In this document: positions 41,958 through 51,968 of the stretch, one piece after another | How positions within the stretch are numbered: position 1 is the stretch's first letter | How the letters are laid out: every line of letters begins with the position of its first letter | Assembly: GCA_039980135.1 (NCBI GenBank) | Contig: JBDXCV010000011.1 | Coordinates: forward strand, 62,001 to 126,000 | Length of the DNA: 64,000 nt | Reading direction: 5' to 3' | Origin: Alphaproteobacteria bacterium | Lineage (GTDB): Bacteria; Pseudomonadota; Alphaproteobacteria; UBA6615 | The notes under the pieces: model-generated | Databases searched by the model: none | The model's input: only the letters and a program-made list of their open reading frames with translations | What the model was told of the DNA's origin: nothing | Program-made: the position numbers and the translations under genes

Positions 41958-43147
41958 CGCCGCCCGCCAACACCAGGATGCTGATCGGCGTTCTCGCGGT
42001 GATTGCCGCGCTGGGGCCGCTGGCGATGCAGATCATCCTGCCGGTTCTGCCGGTCATGCAGGATGCGTTCATGGCCAGCGCGGGCACCGTGCAATATGTG
42101 CTGTCGCTCGCCTTGTTCACGATTGCATTTGCGACCTTGGTCTATGGCCCGGCGTCGGATCGCTATGGACGACGGCCGGTGCTGCTGGTCGGGTTGGTGA
42201 TCTTCCTGCTGGGGTCAATCGTGAGCGCGTTCGCGCCGACGATCGAGCTGGTTATTGTCGGTCGGGTAATCCAGGCCGTGGGCGGTGCGGCCGGGATGGT
42301 GGTCAGCCGCGCCATCATCCGTGATCTGTATGACCGGGACACCGCAGCGCGATTGATGGCCTACATGATCACCGCGCTCGTTGTGGCACCGATGGTCTCG
42401 CCCCTGATTGGTGGGTTGCTCAACGACGCCTTCGGCTGGCGCGCGGTTTTCATCTTCTCGGGCGTCGTCGGCATCGTGGTGCTGGCGTTGGCGCTGCCGC
42501 AGGTGCCGGAGACACTTCAGCCAGGTGCTTCCGCCCAGACCTTCCGCGGCATGCTCTCGGGATTCGCCGTGCTGCTGCGGGTGCCGGCCTTTGTCGGCTA
42601 CGCCGGACAGGTCGGGTTCGGCATGGGCATGTTCATGGCGTTTCTCGGTGCCGCCCCGTTCGTGATGATCGATGTCCTGCAACGGCCCCCGACCGAGTTC
42701 GGTCTGTTTTTCGTCCTGATTTCTGCCGGCTTCATGAGCGGGACATTCCTGACGGCGCGGCTTGGCCAGCGGGTCGGGCTCGACCGGATGATGCGCGTCG
42801 GAAGCGGTCTCGCGGTCGCCTTCGGGACCGTCATGCTTGGTTTCGTGCTGGCAGGTATCTGGTCGCCCTGGACGATCTTCCTGCCGGGCATGGGAATGGC
42901 GTTCGCCAATGGCCTGTCCATGCCCAACGCCCAGGCCGGGGCGGTCAGCATCAGCCCGCGCTTCGCCGGGACCGCGTCCGGACTTCTCGCCTTCCTGCAG
43001 ATGCTCGTGGGCGCGGGCTTCGCACAACTTGCGGGAATGGTTCAGGATGACACGCCATTGCCGATGGCCGTGGTCATGTTGACGGCCTCGACGCTTGCGT
43101 TCCTGTGTGCGGTCTTCCTCACCCGGGTCGGCGCGGACAAAAACTAG
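41954..43147 (+). CDS. MFS transporter, Bcr/CflA drug-resistance type
   Basis: A 397-residue, 12-segment membrane protein. [31 protein letters not shown] (the MFS loop 2-3 motif), [25 protein letters not shown] and [12 protein letters not shown] match the Bcr/CflA multidrug efflux subfamily, 14-TM families being excluded by length. The GTG at 41954 overlaps the oxoprolinase stop as GTGA and is preferred, although ATG 41978 is possible. Coupling to the oxoprolinase gene suggests co-regulation; the substrate is unknown. It ends in a CTAG shared with the convergent gene. Confidence 0.85.
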   Translation: MTPPANTRMLIGVLAVIAALGPLAMQIILPVLPVMQDAFMASAGTVQYVLSLALFTIAFATLVYGPASDRYGRRPVLLVGLVIFLLGSIVSAFAPTIELVIVGRVIQAVGGAAGMVVSRAIIRDLYDRDTAARLMAYMITALVVAPMVSPLIGGLLNDAFGWRAVFIFSGVVGIVVLALALPQVPETLQPGASAQTFRGMLSGFAVLLRVPAFVGYAGQVGFGMGMFMAFLGAAPFVMIDVLQRPPTEFGLFFVLISAGFMSGTFLTARLGQRVGLDRMMRVGSGLAVAFGTVMLGFVLAGIWSPWTIFLPGMGMAFANGLSMPNAQAGAVSISPRFAGTASGLLAFLQMLVGAGFAQLAGMVQDDTPLPMAVVMLTASTLAFLCAVFLTRVGADKN

Positions 43148-44049
43148 CGTTTGCCGACTTTCTGTCGACGGTGAAAGATGCGCCCGTCAATGACCGCGAG
43201 GCCAACCGCGATGAGGGCCAGTCCCGCGATATGCGACAGCGAGAGATTCTCTCCCAGAATTACCACCCCGAGCAGGATGGCGGAAACGGGGATCAAGAAT
43301 GTGACGAGAAGCAGGTTTGTCGCGCCGGCAGATGCCAGGATACGAAAGTACAGGACATAGGCGATGGCGGTAGACAAGATCGCCAAACCCAGGATTGCCG
43401 CCCATGTGCCCGAGCCTGGCAATGGGAGCACCAGCGGGTCCTCGAGAATGAAAGCGATCGGCAGAAGCAGCAGAGCCGAGGATGTGGTTTGCCCCGCCGC
43501 GGTTACCACGGGATCCACGCCCATGGTCTGGAACCTGCGCCCGTAGACACCCGCGAACGCATAGGCGAGCGCGGCGGCGAGCACGGCAAGTTGCGCCAGG
43601 ACTCCGACGCCCAAACCGGTGATCGCGGAAGGCCCGACGATCAGAACGCAACCGGTGAAGCCGAACATGACACCGATAAGTTTCGCTGAGGTAGCGCGCT
43701 CATCAGACAATAAGAGACTGGCGACGATCACCGTAAATAACGGCGTGGTTGCGTTAAGAATTGACGCCAGTCCGGAAGCGATTTCCGTTTGTCCCCAGGT
43801 TATCAGGGAGAAGGGGATGGCGTTGTTGAGGATGCCCATTCCCAGAAAAGCAAGCCAGACGTCGCGTTCTCGGGGCAGGGGCCGGCCCGTCAAAATGACA
43901 AAAGCCCAGAGGGCGGTGGCCGCAAGCGCGACGCGCAAGGTGACGGTCGTGAACGGCGGAAGTTCCTTGATGGCCACTTCGACGAAAAAGAATGAACCGC
44001 CCCAAAGAACCGACAATGTCACGAGCATTGTCCATTCGCGCATGCCCAT
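43144..44049 (-). CDS. EamA/DMT-superfamily transporter
   Basis: A 301-residue membrane protein with about ten segments and two EamA repeats, starting MGMREWTMLVTLSVLWGGSFFFVEVAIKELPP. LIGVMFGFTGCVLIVGP ends the first repeat and the second contains the typical VVILGENLSLSHIAGLALIAVG. The ATG at 44049 (or 44043) is preferred; an in-frame TTG at 44091 would add 14 residues not expected in the family. Probably an exporter of amino acids or related metabolites. Its stop codon lies on the same CTAG as that of the convergent MFS gene. Confidence 0.82.
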   Translation of the reverse strand: MGMREWTMLVTLSVLWGGSFFFVEVAIKELPPFTTVTLRVALAATALWAFVILTGRPLPRERDVWLAFLGMGILNNAIPFSLITWGQTEIASGLASILNATTPLFTVIVASLLLSDERATSAKLIGVMFGFTGCVLIVGPSAITGLGVGVLAQLAVLAAALAYAFAGVYGRRFQTMGVDPVVTAAGQTTSSALLLLPIAFILEDPLVLPLPGSGTWAAILGLAILSTAIAYVLYFRILASAGATNLLLVTFLIPVSAILLGVVILGENLSLSHIAGLALIAVGLAVIDGRIFHRRQKVGKR

Positions 44050-44178
44050 GCGTGTCTTGATGGGGGAAATGGTCAATGTGGCGGTCCGCAAATATGGCTC
44101 GGGAACGCGTCACTATCCCATCGCGCTGATCCCGTCATTCCGTTTCTTGCGCAACGATCTTGGATTCGCGCATGCGTT

Positions 44179-45933
44179 CTAGTCCCCGCGCGCGACGCCT
44201 TCGCGCCGCGGGTCTGCGCCGCCGCGCAGTTTCCCATCGACGACCTCGATGCCATGCAGGCCGCTGTTGAGATCGCGCACCCGTGTCGTGTGACCAAGTG
44301 CCCTGAATGCCGGCACAAGTTTCACGGCACCGGTGCCGGTCTCGAAATCCGTCGCGCCGTTGCGGTTGACCACATGTCCCAGATCGATGGCTGCCTGAAT
44401 GTCGAGGCCCCAATCCAGCACCGCGATCAATGTCTTGGCGACATAGCCGATGATGCGGCTGCCGCCCGGAGACCCCACCACCAGACGAAGCGAACCGTCC
44501 GCGTTGAACACCAGGGTCGGGGCCATCGAACTGCGCGGACGCTTGCGCGGTTCCACCCTGTTCGCCACCGGCTGCCCGTCCTTGCGCGGGAGGAACGAGA
44601 AATCGGTGAGTTCGTTGTTCAGGAGGAAACCCCGCACCATCAACTGGGAGCCGAACGCGCCCTCGATGGTCGTTGTCATGGAGACGGCATTGCCGGCGCT
44701 ATCGACGATCGAGATATGGCTGGTGCCGGGCCGGCCGTTCTGATTGTCCGGCGCGCGCCCGGGCGCGGGTGCACCGGGGGGAAGCCCGTGAACGACAGGC
44801 GGCAGGATGGAGGTGTTCCGGCGGATAAAACCGGCGCGTTTCGCAACATATGCCGGATCGAGCAGTCCCGCTTCCGGGACCGGAACGAAATCACCGTCGG
44901 TCATGTACTGATTGCGGTCGGCGAATGCGAGTTTCGAGGCCTCCGCCAGCAGGTGCCAACTCTGCGGATCGTCGGGTCCCATGCCGGGCAGATCGAACGC
45001 GGTCAGCATGCCGAGGGTTAGCCCGACGGACAGCCCACCGGAACTTGGCGGTCCCATACCGCAGACCCGGTAGCTGCGATAGCCGTGACACACCGGCGCC
45101 CGGCGGATGACGTCATAGGATGCGAGGTCCGCCAGTGCGAGGCGTCCCGGGTTGCCGGGGGCGTCGCGAACGGCGGCGACGATATCTTCGGCGATCACGC
45201 CCGTGTAGAAGGCCCGGGGACCGCGCTCGGCGATGGCGATCAGGGTTTCGGCGAAGGCCGGGTTCTTCCTTAAAGTGCCCGCACGCAGGGGTTCGCCGTC
45301 GGGAAAGAAATATTGTCGCGCTTCGGCGTAGGTTCGGAGCCGCTGGCCGCGTTCGCTGGCGAGCAGCTTTGCGAGCCTGGGCCCGACGATGAACCCCTCC
45401 CGGGCGAGGTGAATCGCCGGCGCAAACAGTTCCGGCCAGGTCAATTTCCCGTGTTCCTGAAACAGGCGGGCCAGCACGGCGACGGTGCCCGGCGTGCCGA
45501 CCGAATGGCCGCCCACGACGGCGTCACCGAATTTCATCGGCGTGCCGTCGGCGGTCAGGAAAAGGTCTGGTGTGGCGGCGATGGGGGCCGTTTCTCGCCC
45601 GTCAAAGGCGACGGTACGGTTCTTGGCGGCGTCATAAAACAGCAGAAACGCGCCGCCGCCGATGCCGGAGCTTTGGGGTTCCACCAGATTGAGAACGAGC
45701 TGAACGGCGATGACGGCATCCGCCGCGCTTCCGCCACGGCGCAGCATTTCGAGGCCCGCCGCGACGGCGTCGGGGTGGGCGGCCGCGACCATGTGACGTT
45801 TCGCGGTTGCGAGCTTTTTTGTGGACCAGCCGGATGAATCTTCCGGTTGGTTCTGCTGGCCACTTGCGGGCGCCGCCGCCAACGCCCACATGAAGGTCAG
45901 TGCATAAAGCAACGTGCAACGAAAACGCATCAT
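44179..45933 (-). CDS. ggt: Gamma-glutamyltransferase (secreted)
   Basis: A 584-residue Ntn-hydrolase proenzyme. A signal peptide is visible (CTLLYALTFMWALAAAPASGQ), placing it in the periplasm. The autoprocessing and nucleophile threonine is in GTSHISIVDSAGNAVSMTTTIEGAFGS, and the substrate-binding end is VVGSPGGSRIIGYV. PQSSGIGGGAFLLFYD is the large-subunit signature. It cleaves or transfers the gamma-glutamyl group of glutathione. Start 45933 or 45930 (tandem ATG) keeps the signal peptide short; an earlier in-frame start at 45969 adds 12 residues. Its presence 2.2 kb from a 5-oxoprolinase supports a gamma-glutamyl salvage theme (inference). Confidence 0.93.
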   Translation of the reverse strand: MMRFRCTLLYALTFMWALAAAPASGQQNQPEDSSGWSTKKLATAKRHMVAAAHPDAVAAGLEMLRRGGSAADAVIAVQLVLNLVEPQSSGIGGGAFLLFYDAAKNRTVAFDGRETAPIAATPDLFLTADGTPMKFGDAVVGGHSVGTPGTVAVLARLFQEHGKLTWPELFAPAIHLAREGFIVGPRLAKLLASERGQRLRTYAEARQYFFPDGEPLRAGTLRKNPAFAETLIAIAERGPRAFYTGVIAEDIVAAVRDAPGNPGRLALADLASYDVIRRAPVCHGYRSYRVCGMGPPSSGGLSVGLTLGMLTAFDLPGMGPDDPQSWHLLAEASKLAFADRNQYMTDGDFVPVPEAGLLDPAYVAKRAGFIRRNTSILPPVVHGLPPGAPAPGRAPDNQNGRPGTSHISIVDSAGNAVSMTTTIEGAFGSQLMVRGFLLNNELTDFSFLPRKDGQPVANRVEPRKRPRSSMAPTLVFNADGSLRLVVGSPGGSRIIGYVAKTLIAVLDWGLDIQAAIDLGHVVNRNGATDFETGTGAVKLVPAFRALGHTTRVRDLNSGLHGIEVVDGKLRGGADPRREGVARGD

Positions 45934-46102
45934 CCCAACAAGCTGCCATGGAATCGACGGCAGGCCCAACTGTGCGCGTTGTCACATCTTCGCCATTCCA
46001 TTTGCGCTCATATGGTGCGTGGTTCGGTTTGCGTCCCACAGGCTGATATTTTAGCTTTCGAACGCGGCGCAATCCGGGCATGACAAAGGACTGGCGCGCT
46101 TG

Positions 46103-49100
46103 ATGCGCATGCGCGCCCTAGAAAACTGGAGACGCCGTCTCGTGCGAAAACTAATCATTGGCATTTCTGTTCTGGTCGTCGTTGTGATTGCGGCTGCATT
46201 TGTGGGCCCGCTTTTTGTCCCGGCGGATTCGATAAAGGCAGATATCTCCCGGGAAGTGGCGAAGGCCACCGGTCGTGATCTTGCAATCGATGGGTCTTTG
46301 AAGTTCCGCATACTGCCGGCGCCAGGCGTCTCGGCCACGAATGTGCGGTTGTCGAATGCCGCGGACGGCAGCGCGCCGGATATGCTGCGCCTGAAGGCAG
46401 CTGTCGTCGAGGTCGCGCTGTTCCCGTTGATCACGGGAAACATACAGATCAGCCGTATCGTGCTTTCGCAGCCCGATGTCCTGCTCGAGACATATGCGGA
46501 CGGGTCGAACAACTGGACGTTTGTGCCGGCGCCGGATGATGCGCCGGGTGCGGGTGGTGTCTCAGTCGGGGCAACAGACGGCGAGACGGGCACGTCGCAA
46601 GCGCCGGCCGTACGCTTCGACAATGTCGTGGTTGATGGCGGTACGCTGGTTTTCAGGACACCAGACAGCACCGAGCGTGTGGAGAAGATCAACGTCTCGC
46701 TGGGTGCGGCGAGCCTGAAAGGTCCGTTCCGCGCCGATGGTACCGTCATCGCGCGCGGAATTTCGGTCGGCGTTGACGCTGCTGTCGGCGAGTTCGTGGA
46801 AGATCGTGCGACGCCCGTCAACCTGAAGATTACAACCGGCGGGGCCGAGATCGGCTATTCGGGCGCTCTCGCGGGGACGCCCGACGCCGCACGCCTGTCC
46901 GGGCAGGTCGAGGTGCGCGCGGAGGATCTGTCGGCGCTGATCGCCGCCGTTTCCGACGGGCCGGCACCGGTGGCTCTCAAGGGCAAGTCGCTTGAGGTTG
47001 ACGGGACATTGGCCGCCAGCCAGGAGGCGATCTCGATCGATGATCTTGCGTTGCGGCTGGGCGACGATTCCGCAACCGGTGCGGTCGATGTGGTCCTTGG
47101 TGACAAACCCTCTGCGGCCGTTGTTCTGAACCTGGCACAACTGGATCTGGACCGGCTTCTTGCTGCAACGCCGAAGTCGGGTGCCAGGGAGAACGGTTCG
47201 GGCGCAACCTCGGCAGCAGGGGGGAGCACTGCATCCAAGAAATCCGCGCCGGGTGAAGCCTCGAGCGGCGCGGGGTTTGCGCTCCCAACCGGAATTTCGG
47301 CAACACTGGAAGCCAAGATCGATGCGGTCGTTTATCGCGGCGGTGTCGTTCGCCAGGTTCTGCTCAACACAGAACTGGCCGATGGCAGCGTGACGATATC
47401 GCAGGCTGCGGCGCAGTTTCCCGGCGGCGCGAACGCATCCGTGATCGGGTTCGTATCGACGGCGGATGCGGCACCGAAGTTCGAGGGCCAGGCCGAATTG
47501 TCCGCCGATGATTTCCGGGCGTTCTTGCAATGGGCTGGAATCGATGTCGCGACCGTGCCGCAGGATCGCCTGCGCAAGATGACCGGCTCTGTATCGGTCA
47601 ACGCGACCCCCGAAAATGTCACGCTCACGGATATCGATGTCAGTGTCGACGTTTCGCGGTTGCGGGGCGGCGTGGCCATTGCCGTACGCGAACGCCTCGG
47701 CCTCGGTATCGGGCTTTCACTCGACAAGTTCAATGCCGACGCTTATTTGCCGGGTCCGACCGCGCAGGCACCGGATAAATCCGGTGCGCCGACGGGCGGT
47801 CCGGCCGCCAACGCCGCCGCTGACGGCAGGCCGAAAGCCGGTAACGCCGGGTCGACCGGGCTGGCCGCGCTCGACAAGTTCGATGCCATCCTCCAGCTGA
47901 AAGTCGGCGAGGTGGTTGTACGCGAACAACGCCTGAGCGGGATCAATCTGGATGCGACGTTGCAGGGCGGCAGCCTCGAACTGCGCGACATGTCCGTCGA
48001 GAGCCTTGCCGGCGCGAATGCTTCCGTAAGTGGGCGCCTCGACGGTCTCGCGAGTGCGCCGAAAGCCGATGTGGCGATCAAACTGGACGCGCGCGACGGG
48101 GACCGTCTGCTCGCGCTGGCCGGGGTCGATGCGCCGGCGAAACTCGGTGCGACAAAGCTCAGCGGCACACTTCGGGGGGATATGCAAAACCTCGAGGTTG
48201 ACGTGACCCTCGATGCATTGGGCGCCAGCATGCGGACGGCGGGAAGTTTGGGTGTCCTGGCCGTGCCACCGCGTTACGACATTCGGATGGACATCAGACA
48301 TCCCGACGCTGCCGGATTTGCTGCGCGGATTCGCGGCGAAAACGGTGCCGGAGGGCCCAAACTGGGCGCGCTGGCGGCCAACGCAAGCCTGCGCGGCGAC
48401 CTGACGGCAAGCGATATCGACACGACGATCGGCGTCGGACCCGGTGAGGTCAGCGCGCGCGGTCGGCTGACCGATCTCGCCTCCGGCAGCCCGCGCGGCA
48501 ATCTCGCAATCAGTGCGGCCCACCCGGACATGGTGGCCTTCGCACGGTTGCTTGCACCCGGCTACAACCCGGCAAAACCCGACCTCGGGCCGTTCGCCAT
48601 GAAGACGGACCTGGCGCTTGCTGAAAACTCCATGACCCTCTCGAATTTCGCCGGGAAAGCGGGTCCTGTCGACTTCAAGGGCAACGCGCAGGTCGCGACG
48701 GGCGGTCCACGGCCCAATGTGGTGGCAAGCCTGGAGACGAGCGAAATTGTCGTTGATTCGTTCCTGCCGGCGCAAAAGGGGGCCGCCGCTTCCAATGCGC
48801 GCGCCGGCGGCGCTTCGGCTCCCGGCGTGGCGTCGGGGCGCGGTTCGGCATCCGGCGCCGGCGGGCAACGCTGGTCGCGTGAACCGATCGAGCTGTCCGG
48901 CCTCCGGGCCGCCGACGCGGATATCAAGCTTTCCGCGCCCGCGATCACCTACACCAACATTCGCGTCGATCAGCCGCGATTCTCGATCAAGCTCGATGAC
49001 GGCGTTCTGGACCTCACCGAATTGTCGGGCAAGGCGTTTGGCGGCGGGTTCAACATGACGGGCCAGGTCGCGGCGGGTGATGTGCCGACCATGCGTTATG

Positions 49101-49849
49101 CGATGCGGGTCGAGAATGCCGATGCCGCAAAATTCCTCGGTGAGGGTGAGGGCGCGGGTGGCGAGCGCGGCGTGATGTCTGTACTCGACCTTCTGTTCCC
49201 GGTTTCGGACGTCAAGCTTGCGTCGGGTCGGCTGGGCGCGGACCTGGATGTGACGTCACGCGGGCGGAGCGAATTCGAGATGATTTCCAATCTCGCCGGC
49301 AAAGGTGCCATGCGATTCACTGATGCGGTGGTCGAGGGAATCGATGTTTGTCAGATCAGCAACCAGCTCGATCGGCTCAACGGTATCGAGGGATTCCTCG
49401 GACTCGCTTCATCGGGTCGCGGGGGGCAAACCAAGATCGCAAATTTCGACGGGCGGTTTGATTTGGCCAACGGTATCGCAACCTTGCCGCAACAGCAGAT
49501 CAATGCGGATTGCGCGGCGGTGGCGTTCAGCGGCACGACCAACCTGCCGGCCTGGACGGTGGATATTCGCGCGCGCGCCGGGTTCCCGGCGCATCCTGAA
49601 TTTGCTGGTGTGGTTGTCGAGCAGAAAGGCCCGCTCGATGCCCCCAACACGCGGCTGGTCAACGTCAACGAGATCAACCAGTTCATTGTCGGCAAGGCTG
49701 CCGGATCGATCCTGCGCAAGCTGCTGCCGGGTGGAAATCAGGAACAGGCACCACCCGCAGCCGACGGGAACACCACCCAGCAGCCCGCACCGAGCAAGCC
49801 GGAAGACCAGTTCAAAAACTTGCTGGAAGGCCTGATACGCGGCCGTTGA
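46103..49849 (+). CDS. AsmA family outer-membrane biogenesis protein
   Basis: A 1248-residue protein with one N-terminal membrane segment (about 17-40, LIIGISVLVVVVIAAAFVG) and a long periplasmic part. VPADSIKADISREVAKATGRDLAIDG and ILPAPGVSATNVRLSN are the AsmA N-terminal signature; the C-terminal half has the AsmA-like repeat and KGPLDAPNTRLVNVNEINQFIVGKAAG near the end. AsmA-like proteins are predicted bridge-shaped lipid-transfer proteins between membranes. Several Gly/Ser/Ala-rich low-complexity linkers interrupt it (around residues 355-390, 560-590 and 890-930). ATG 46103 is used; TTG 46100 and GTG 46142 are alternatives. It is divergent from ggt. Confidence 0.85.
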   Translation: MRMRALENWRRRLVRKLIIGISVLVVVVIAAAFVGPLFVPADSIKADISREVAKATGRDLAIDGSLKFRILPAPGVSATNVRLSNAADGSAPDMLRLKAAVVEVALFPLITGNIQISRIVLSQPDVLLETYADGSNNWTFVPAPDDAPGAGGVSVGATDGETGTSQAPAVRFDNVVVDGGTLVFRTPDSTERVEKINVSLGAASLKGPFRADGTVIARGISVGVDAAVGEFVEDRATPVNLKITTGGAEIGYSGALAGTPDAARLSGQVEVRAEDLSALIAAVSDGPAPVALKGKSLEVDGTLAASQEAISIDDLALRLGDDSATGAVDVVLGDKPSAAVVLNLAQLDLDRLLAATPKSGARENGSGATSAAGGSTASKKSAPGEASSGAGFALPTGISATLEAKIDAVVYRGGVVRQVLLNTELADGSVTISQAAAQFPGGANASVIGFVSTADAAPKFEGQAELSADDFRAFLQWAGIDVATVPQDRLRKMTGSVSVNATPENVTLTDIDVSVDVSRLRGGVAIAVRERLGLGIGLSLDKFNADAYLPGPTAQAPDKSGAPTGGPAANAAADGRPKAGNAGSTGLAALDKFDAILQLKVGEVVVREQRLSGINLDATLQGGSLELRDMSVESLAGANASVSGRLDGLASAPKADVAIKLDARDGDRLLALAGVDAPAKLGATKLSGTLRGDMQNLEVDVTLDALGASMRTAGSLGVLAVPPRYDIRMDIRHPDAAGFAARIRGENGAGGPKLGALAANASLRGDLTASDIDTTIGVGPGEVSARGRLTDLASGSPRGNLAISAAHPDMVAFARLLAPGYNPAKPDLGPFAMKTDLALAENSMTLSNFAGKAGPVDFKGNAQVATGGPRPNVVASLETSEIVVDSFLPAQKGAAASNARAGGASAPGVASGRGSASGAGGQRWSREPIELSGLRAADADIKLSAPAITYTNIRVDQPRFSIKLDDGVLDLTELSGKAFGGGFNMTGQVAAGDVPTMRYAMRVENADAAKFLGEGEGAGGERGVMSVLDLLFPVSDVKLASGRLGADLDVTSRGRSEFEMISNLAGKGAMRFTDAVVEGIDVCQISNQLDRLNGIEGFLGLASSGRGGQTKIANFDGRFDLANGIATLPQQQINADCAAVAFSGTTNLPAWTVDIRARAGFPAHPEFAGVVVEQKGPLDAPNTRLVNVNEINQFIVGKAAGSILRKLLPGGNQEQAPPAADGNTTQQPAPSKPEDQFKNLLEGLIRGR

Positions 49850-49888
49850 CTGGATTAGAAACCGGGTCGGAGTCAGCCGGCTGGCGCG

Positions 49889-50128
49889 CTACTTGCGCAG
49901 ATCGTGCAGGACGAACACACGAATCGCGCTCGACAGGCTGCCGTCGCGTTCGCGGTCGATTTCCGTCACGAGTTCATTGACGGAAATTCGGCGCGCCTTG
50001 GCGACCGAGCGCAGATGGTCCCAGAAAACATTTTCGAGGGACACACTTGTCCGGTGCCCGGCGACGACGACGGATCGCTTCTTGTTCGCCGACTGGCGCG
50101 GCAGGGTATCGACAACGTTGCTGATCAT
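49889..50128 (-). CDS. Ribbon-helix-helix domain protein
   Basis: A 79-residue protein whose core, [43 protein letters not shown], is the RHH_4 ribbon-helix-helix pattern found widely in alphaproteobacteria, often with [13 protein letters not shown] at the end as here. It probably binds DNA as a dimer, but no target is known. Start 50128 overlaps the fumC stop as ATGA, so it is the second gene of a fumC unit. Convergent with asmA. Confidence 0.8.
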   Translation of the reverse strand: MISNVVDTLPRQSANKKRSVVVAGHRTSVSLENVFWDHLRSVAKARRISVNELVTEIDRERDGSLSSAIRVFVLHDLRK

Positions 50129-51522
50129 GACGGCTTGATCATGTTCTCCGGTTTGACCCACTCATCATACTGCTCGGCCGTGAGCAGGCCCAAGTCAATT
50201 GCGGCGGCTTTTAGGGTACTACCGTCTGAAAATGCCTTTTTCGCAACCTTCGCGGCATTATCGTACCCAATATGCGGGTTCAGCGCGGTCACAAGCATCA
50301 GGGACTGGGCCATGAGTTCGGCGATGCGATCATGGTTGGCCTCGATTCCGTCCACGCAACGATCGGTGAAGCTGCGGCAGGCGTCACCCAGCAGCCGGGC
50401 CGAGCGCAGCACGTTGAAGATGATCACAGGCTTGAACACATTCAGCTCGAAATGACCGTTGCTGCCCGCGACGGTCACCGCGACATGGTTGCCCATGATC
50501 TCGGCCGACACCATGGTGAGCGCCTCGCACTGGGTGGGGTTGATCTTGCCGGGCATGATGGATGAGCCGGGCTCGTTTGCGGGCAGACTCAACTCGCCGA
50601 TGCCGCTGCGCGGACCGGAGCCGAGAAACCGGATGTCGTTGGCGATCTTCATCGCGGCAACCGCGCCCACGTTCAGGGCACCGGACGCGGCGACGAGGGC
50701 GTCGTGGGCGGCCAGGCCGGCGAACTTGTTGGCCATCGTCTCGAAGGGTTTGCCGGTGATCGCGGCGACTTCCTCGGCGAAGCGCTCGGCGAACCCAACC
50801 GGCGTGTTCAGGCCCGTGCCGACGGCCGTGCCACCCTGTGCCAGTTGCAGCAGGTCAGGCGTTGCGCGTTCGATACCGGCGATGACCCCGTCGATCTGGG
50901 CCGCGTAGCCTGAAAATTCCTGGCCCAGGGTAAGCGGAGTCGCGTCCTGGGTATGGGTGCGACCGATCTTGATTACATCCGCGAACTTCGCAGCCTTGGC
51001 TTCGAGCGCGTCCTTGAGGTGGGTGAGCCCCGGAACCAGGCGGTCCTGGAATTCGATGGCCGCAGCGATATGCATCGCGGCGGGGAAGGTGTCGTTCGAG
51101 GATTGGCTGCGATTGACATGGTCGTTGGGGTGGACCGGAGACTTGTCGCCGGGCTTGCCGCCGAGAATCTCGTTCGCGCGGTTCGCGATCACCTCGTTGG
51201 CATTCATGTTCGACTGGGTGCCGGAACCTGTCTGCCAGACGACCAGCGGGAAATTGTCATCGAACTTGCCGTCGATGACTTCCTGTGCTGCCTCGATCAC
51301 GGCATTGGCGACCTCAGGCTCAAGCTGCCCGAGCGCGAGATTGGCTTTCGCGGCCGCCTGCTTCTGAATCCCCAATGCGCGCACCAGCGCGGTGGGCATG
51401 CGGTCGTCGCCGATCGGGAAATTCTCGATACTGCGCTGGGTCTGGGCGCCCCAATATTTGTCGGCCGGGACAGCCACTTCGCCCATCGTGTCGCTTTCGG
51501 TGCGGGTCTCGTTCGTCATCAC
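50125..51522 (-). CDS. fumC: Fumarate hydratase class II
   Basis: A 465-residue iron-independent fumarase of the TCA cycle. [61 protein letters not shown]-like [12 protein letters not shown], and the superfamily signature [16 protein letters not shown] are all present, with the catalytic serine in the last. Length matches the homotetrameric FumC. Tandem ATGs at 51522/51519 are equally possible. The gene upstream on this strand is the TfoX-like one, with a gap of about 70 bp. Confidence 0.97.
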   Translation of the reverse strand: MMTNETRTESDTMGEVAVPADKYWGAQTQRSIENFPIGDDRMPTALVRALGIQKQAAAKANLALGQLEPEVANAVIEAAQEVIDGKFDDNFPLVVWQTGSGTQSNMNANEVIANRANEILGGKPGDKSPVHPNDHVNRSQSSNDTFPAAMHIAAAIEFQDRLVPGLTHLKDALEAKAAKFADVIKIGRTHTQDATPLTLGQEFSGYAAQIDGVIAGIERATPDLLQLAQGGTAVGTGLNTPVGFAERFAEEVAAITGKPFETMANKFAGLAAHDALVAASGALNVGAVAAMKIANDIRFLGSGPRSGIGELSLPANEPGSSIMPGKINPTQCEALTMVSAEIMGNHVAVTVAGSNGHFELNVFKPVIIFNVLRSARLLGDACRSFTDRCVDGIEANHDRIAELMAQSLMLVTALNPHIGYDNAAKVAKKAFSDGSTLKAAAIDLGLLTAEQYDEWVKPENMIKPS

Positions 51523-51589
51523 TTCCTCCGGGTTCGGCGCGCATTATCGTCGCCGGACGGCATAGGTAAAGGCCTAACCCCTGTGGGTA

Positions 51590-51958
51590 TCAGGATTTGC
51601 GGGGTTTCTTTTTCGCCTGGGTGCGGTTCGCCGCGGCGAGTGCCATATGTGCCCATGGGCGCAGCGCGTCGATATCTTCGGCCGCATCGTCAGGTGCGGT
51701 CACATAGGACATTTCGACCGGCTTGCCGCCCTTGTCGTAGGTGAAGGATTCGCAGCCGGCTTCGAGGAATGCCGGTTTGGTCTCCCCGTCGACCTTGAGA
51801 TAGAGCGTCTCGTCGGCGATCAATGCGAACATGACGCCGTCGCAAAAGATGCCATGCCCACCGAACATCCGACGCAGGCGCGTGCCCTGATCAAACGGGG
51901 CACCGACGCTGGTCAGTAAATCGCGGGCGTGCTCGGCGAATTCCTGGCCTTGTGGCAT
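51590..51958 (-). CDS. TfoX/Sxy N-terminal domain protein
   Basis: A 122-residue protein matching the TfoX N-terminal domain: FAEHARDLLTSVG, RLRRMFGGHGIFCDGVMFALIADETLYLKVD and FTYDKGGKPVEMSYVTAPDD, then a lysine-rich tail. In gamma-proteobacteria Sxy/TfoX activates competence, but such stand-alone N-terminal domains in alphaproteobacteria are uncharacterised and no competence link should be assumed. Start 51958 (MPQGQEF) gives a normal length; the earlier reading overlaps sspB. It lies 10 bp after the sspB stop and is likely co-transcribed. Confidence 0.8.
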   Translation of the reverse strand: MPQGQEFAEHARDLLTSVGAPFDQGTRLRRMFGGHGIFCDGVMFALIADETLYLKVDGETKPAFLEAGCESFTYDKGGKPVEMSYVTAPDDAAEDIDALRPWAHMALAAANRTQAKKKPRKS

Positions 51959-51968
51959 TGGCGCATTT

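Noticed and set aside
51590-51958. Competence regulator role for the TfoX-like protein
   Set aside because: Only the N-terminal domain is present and no competence genes are nearby.
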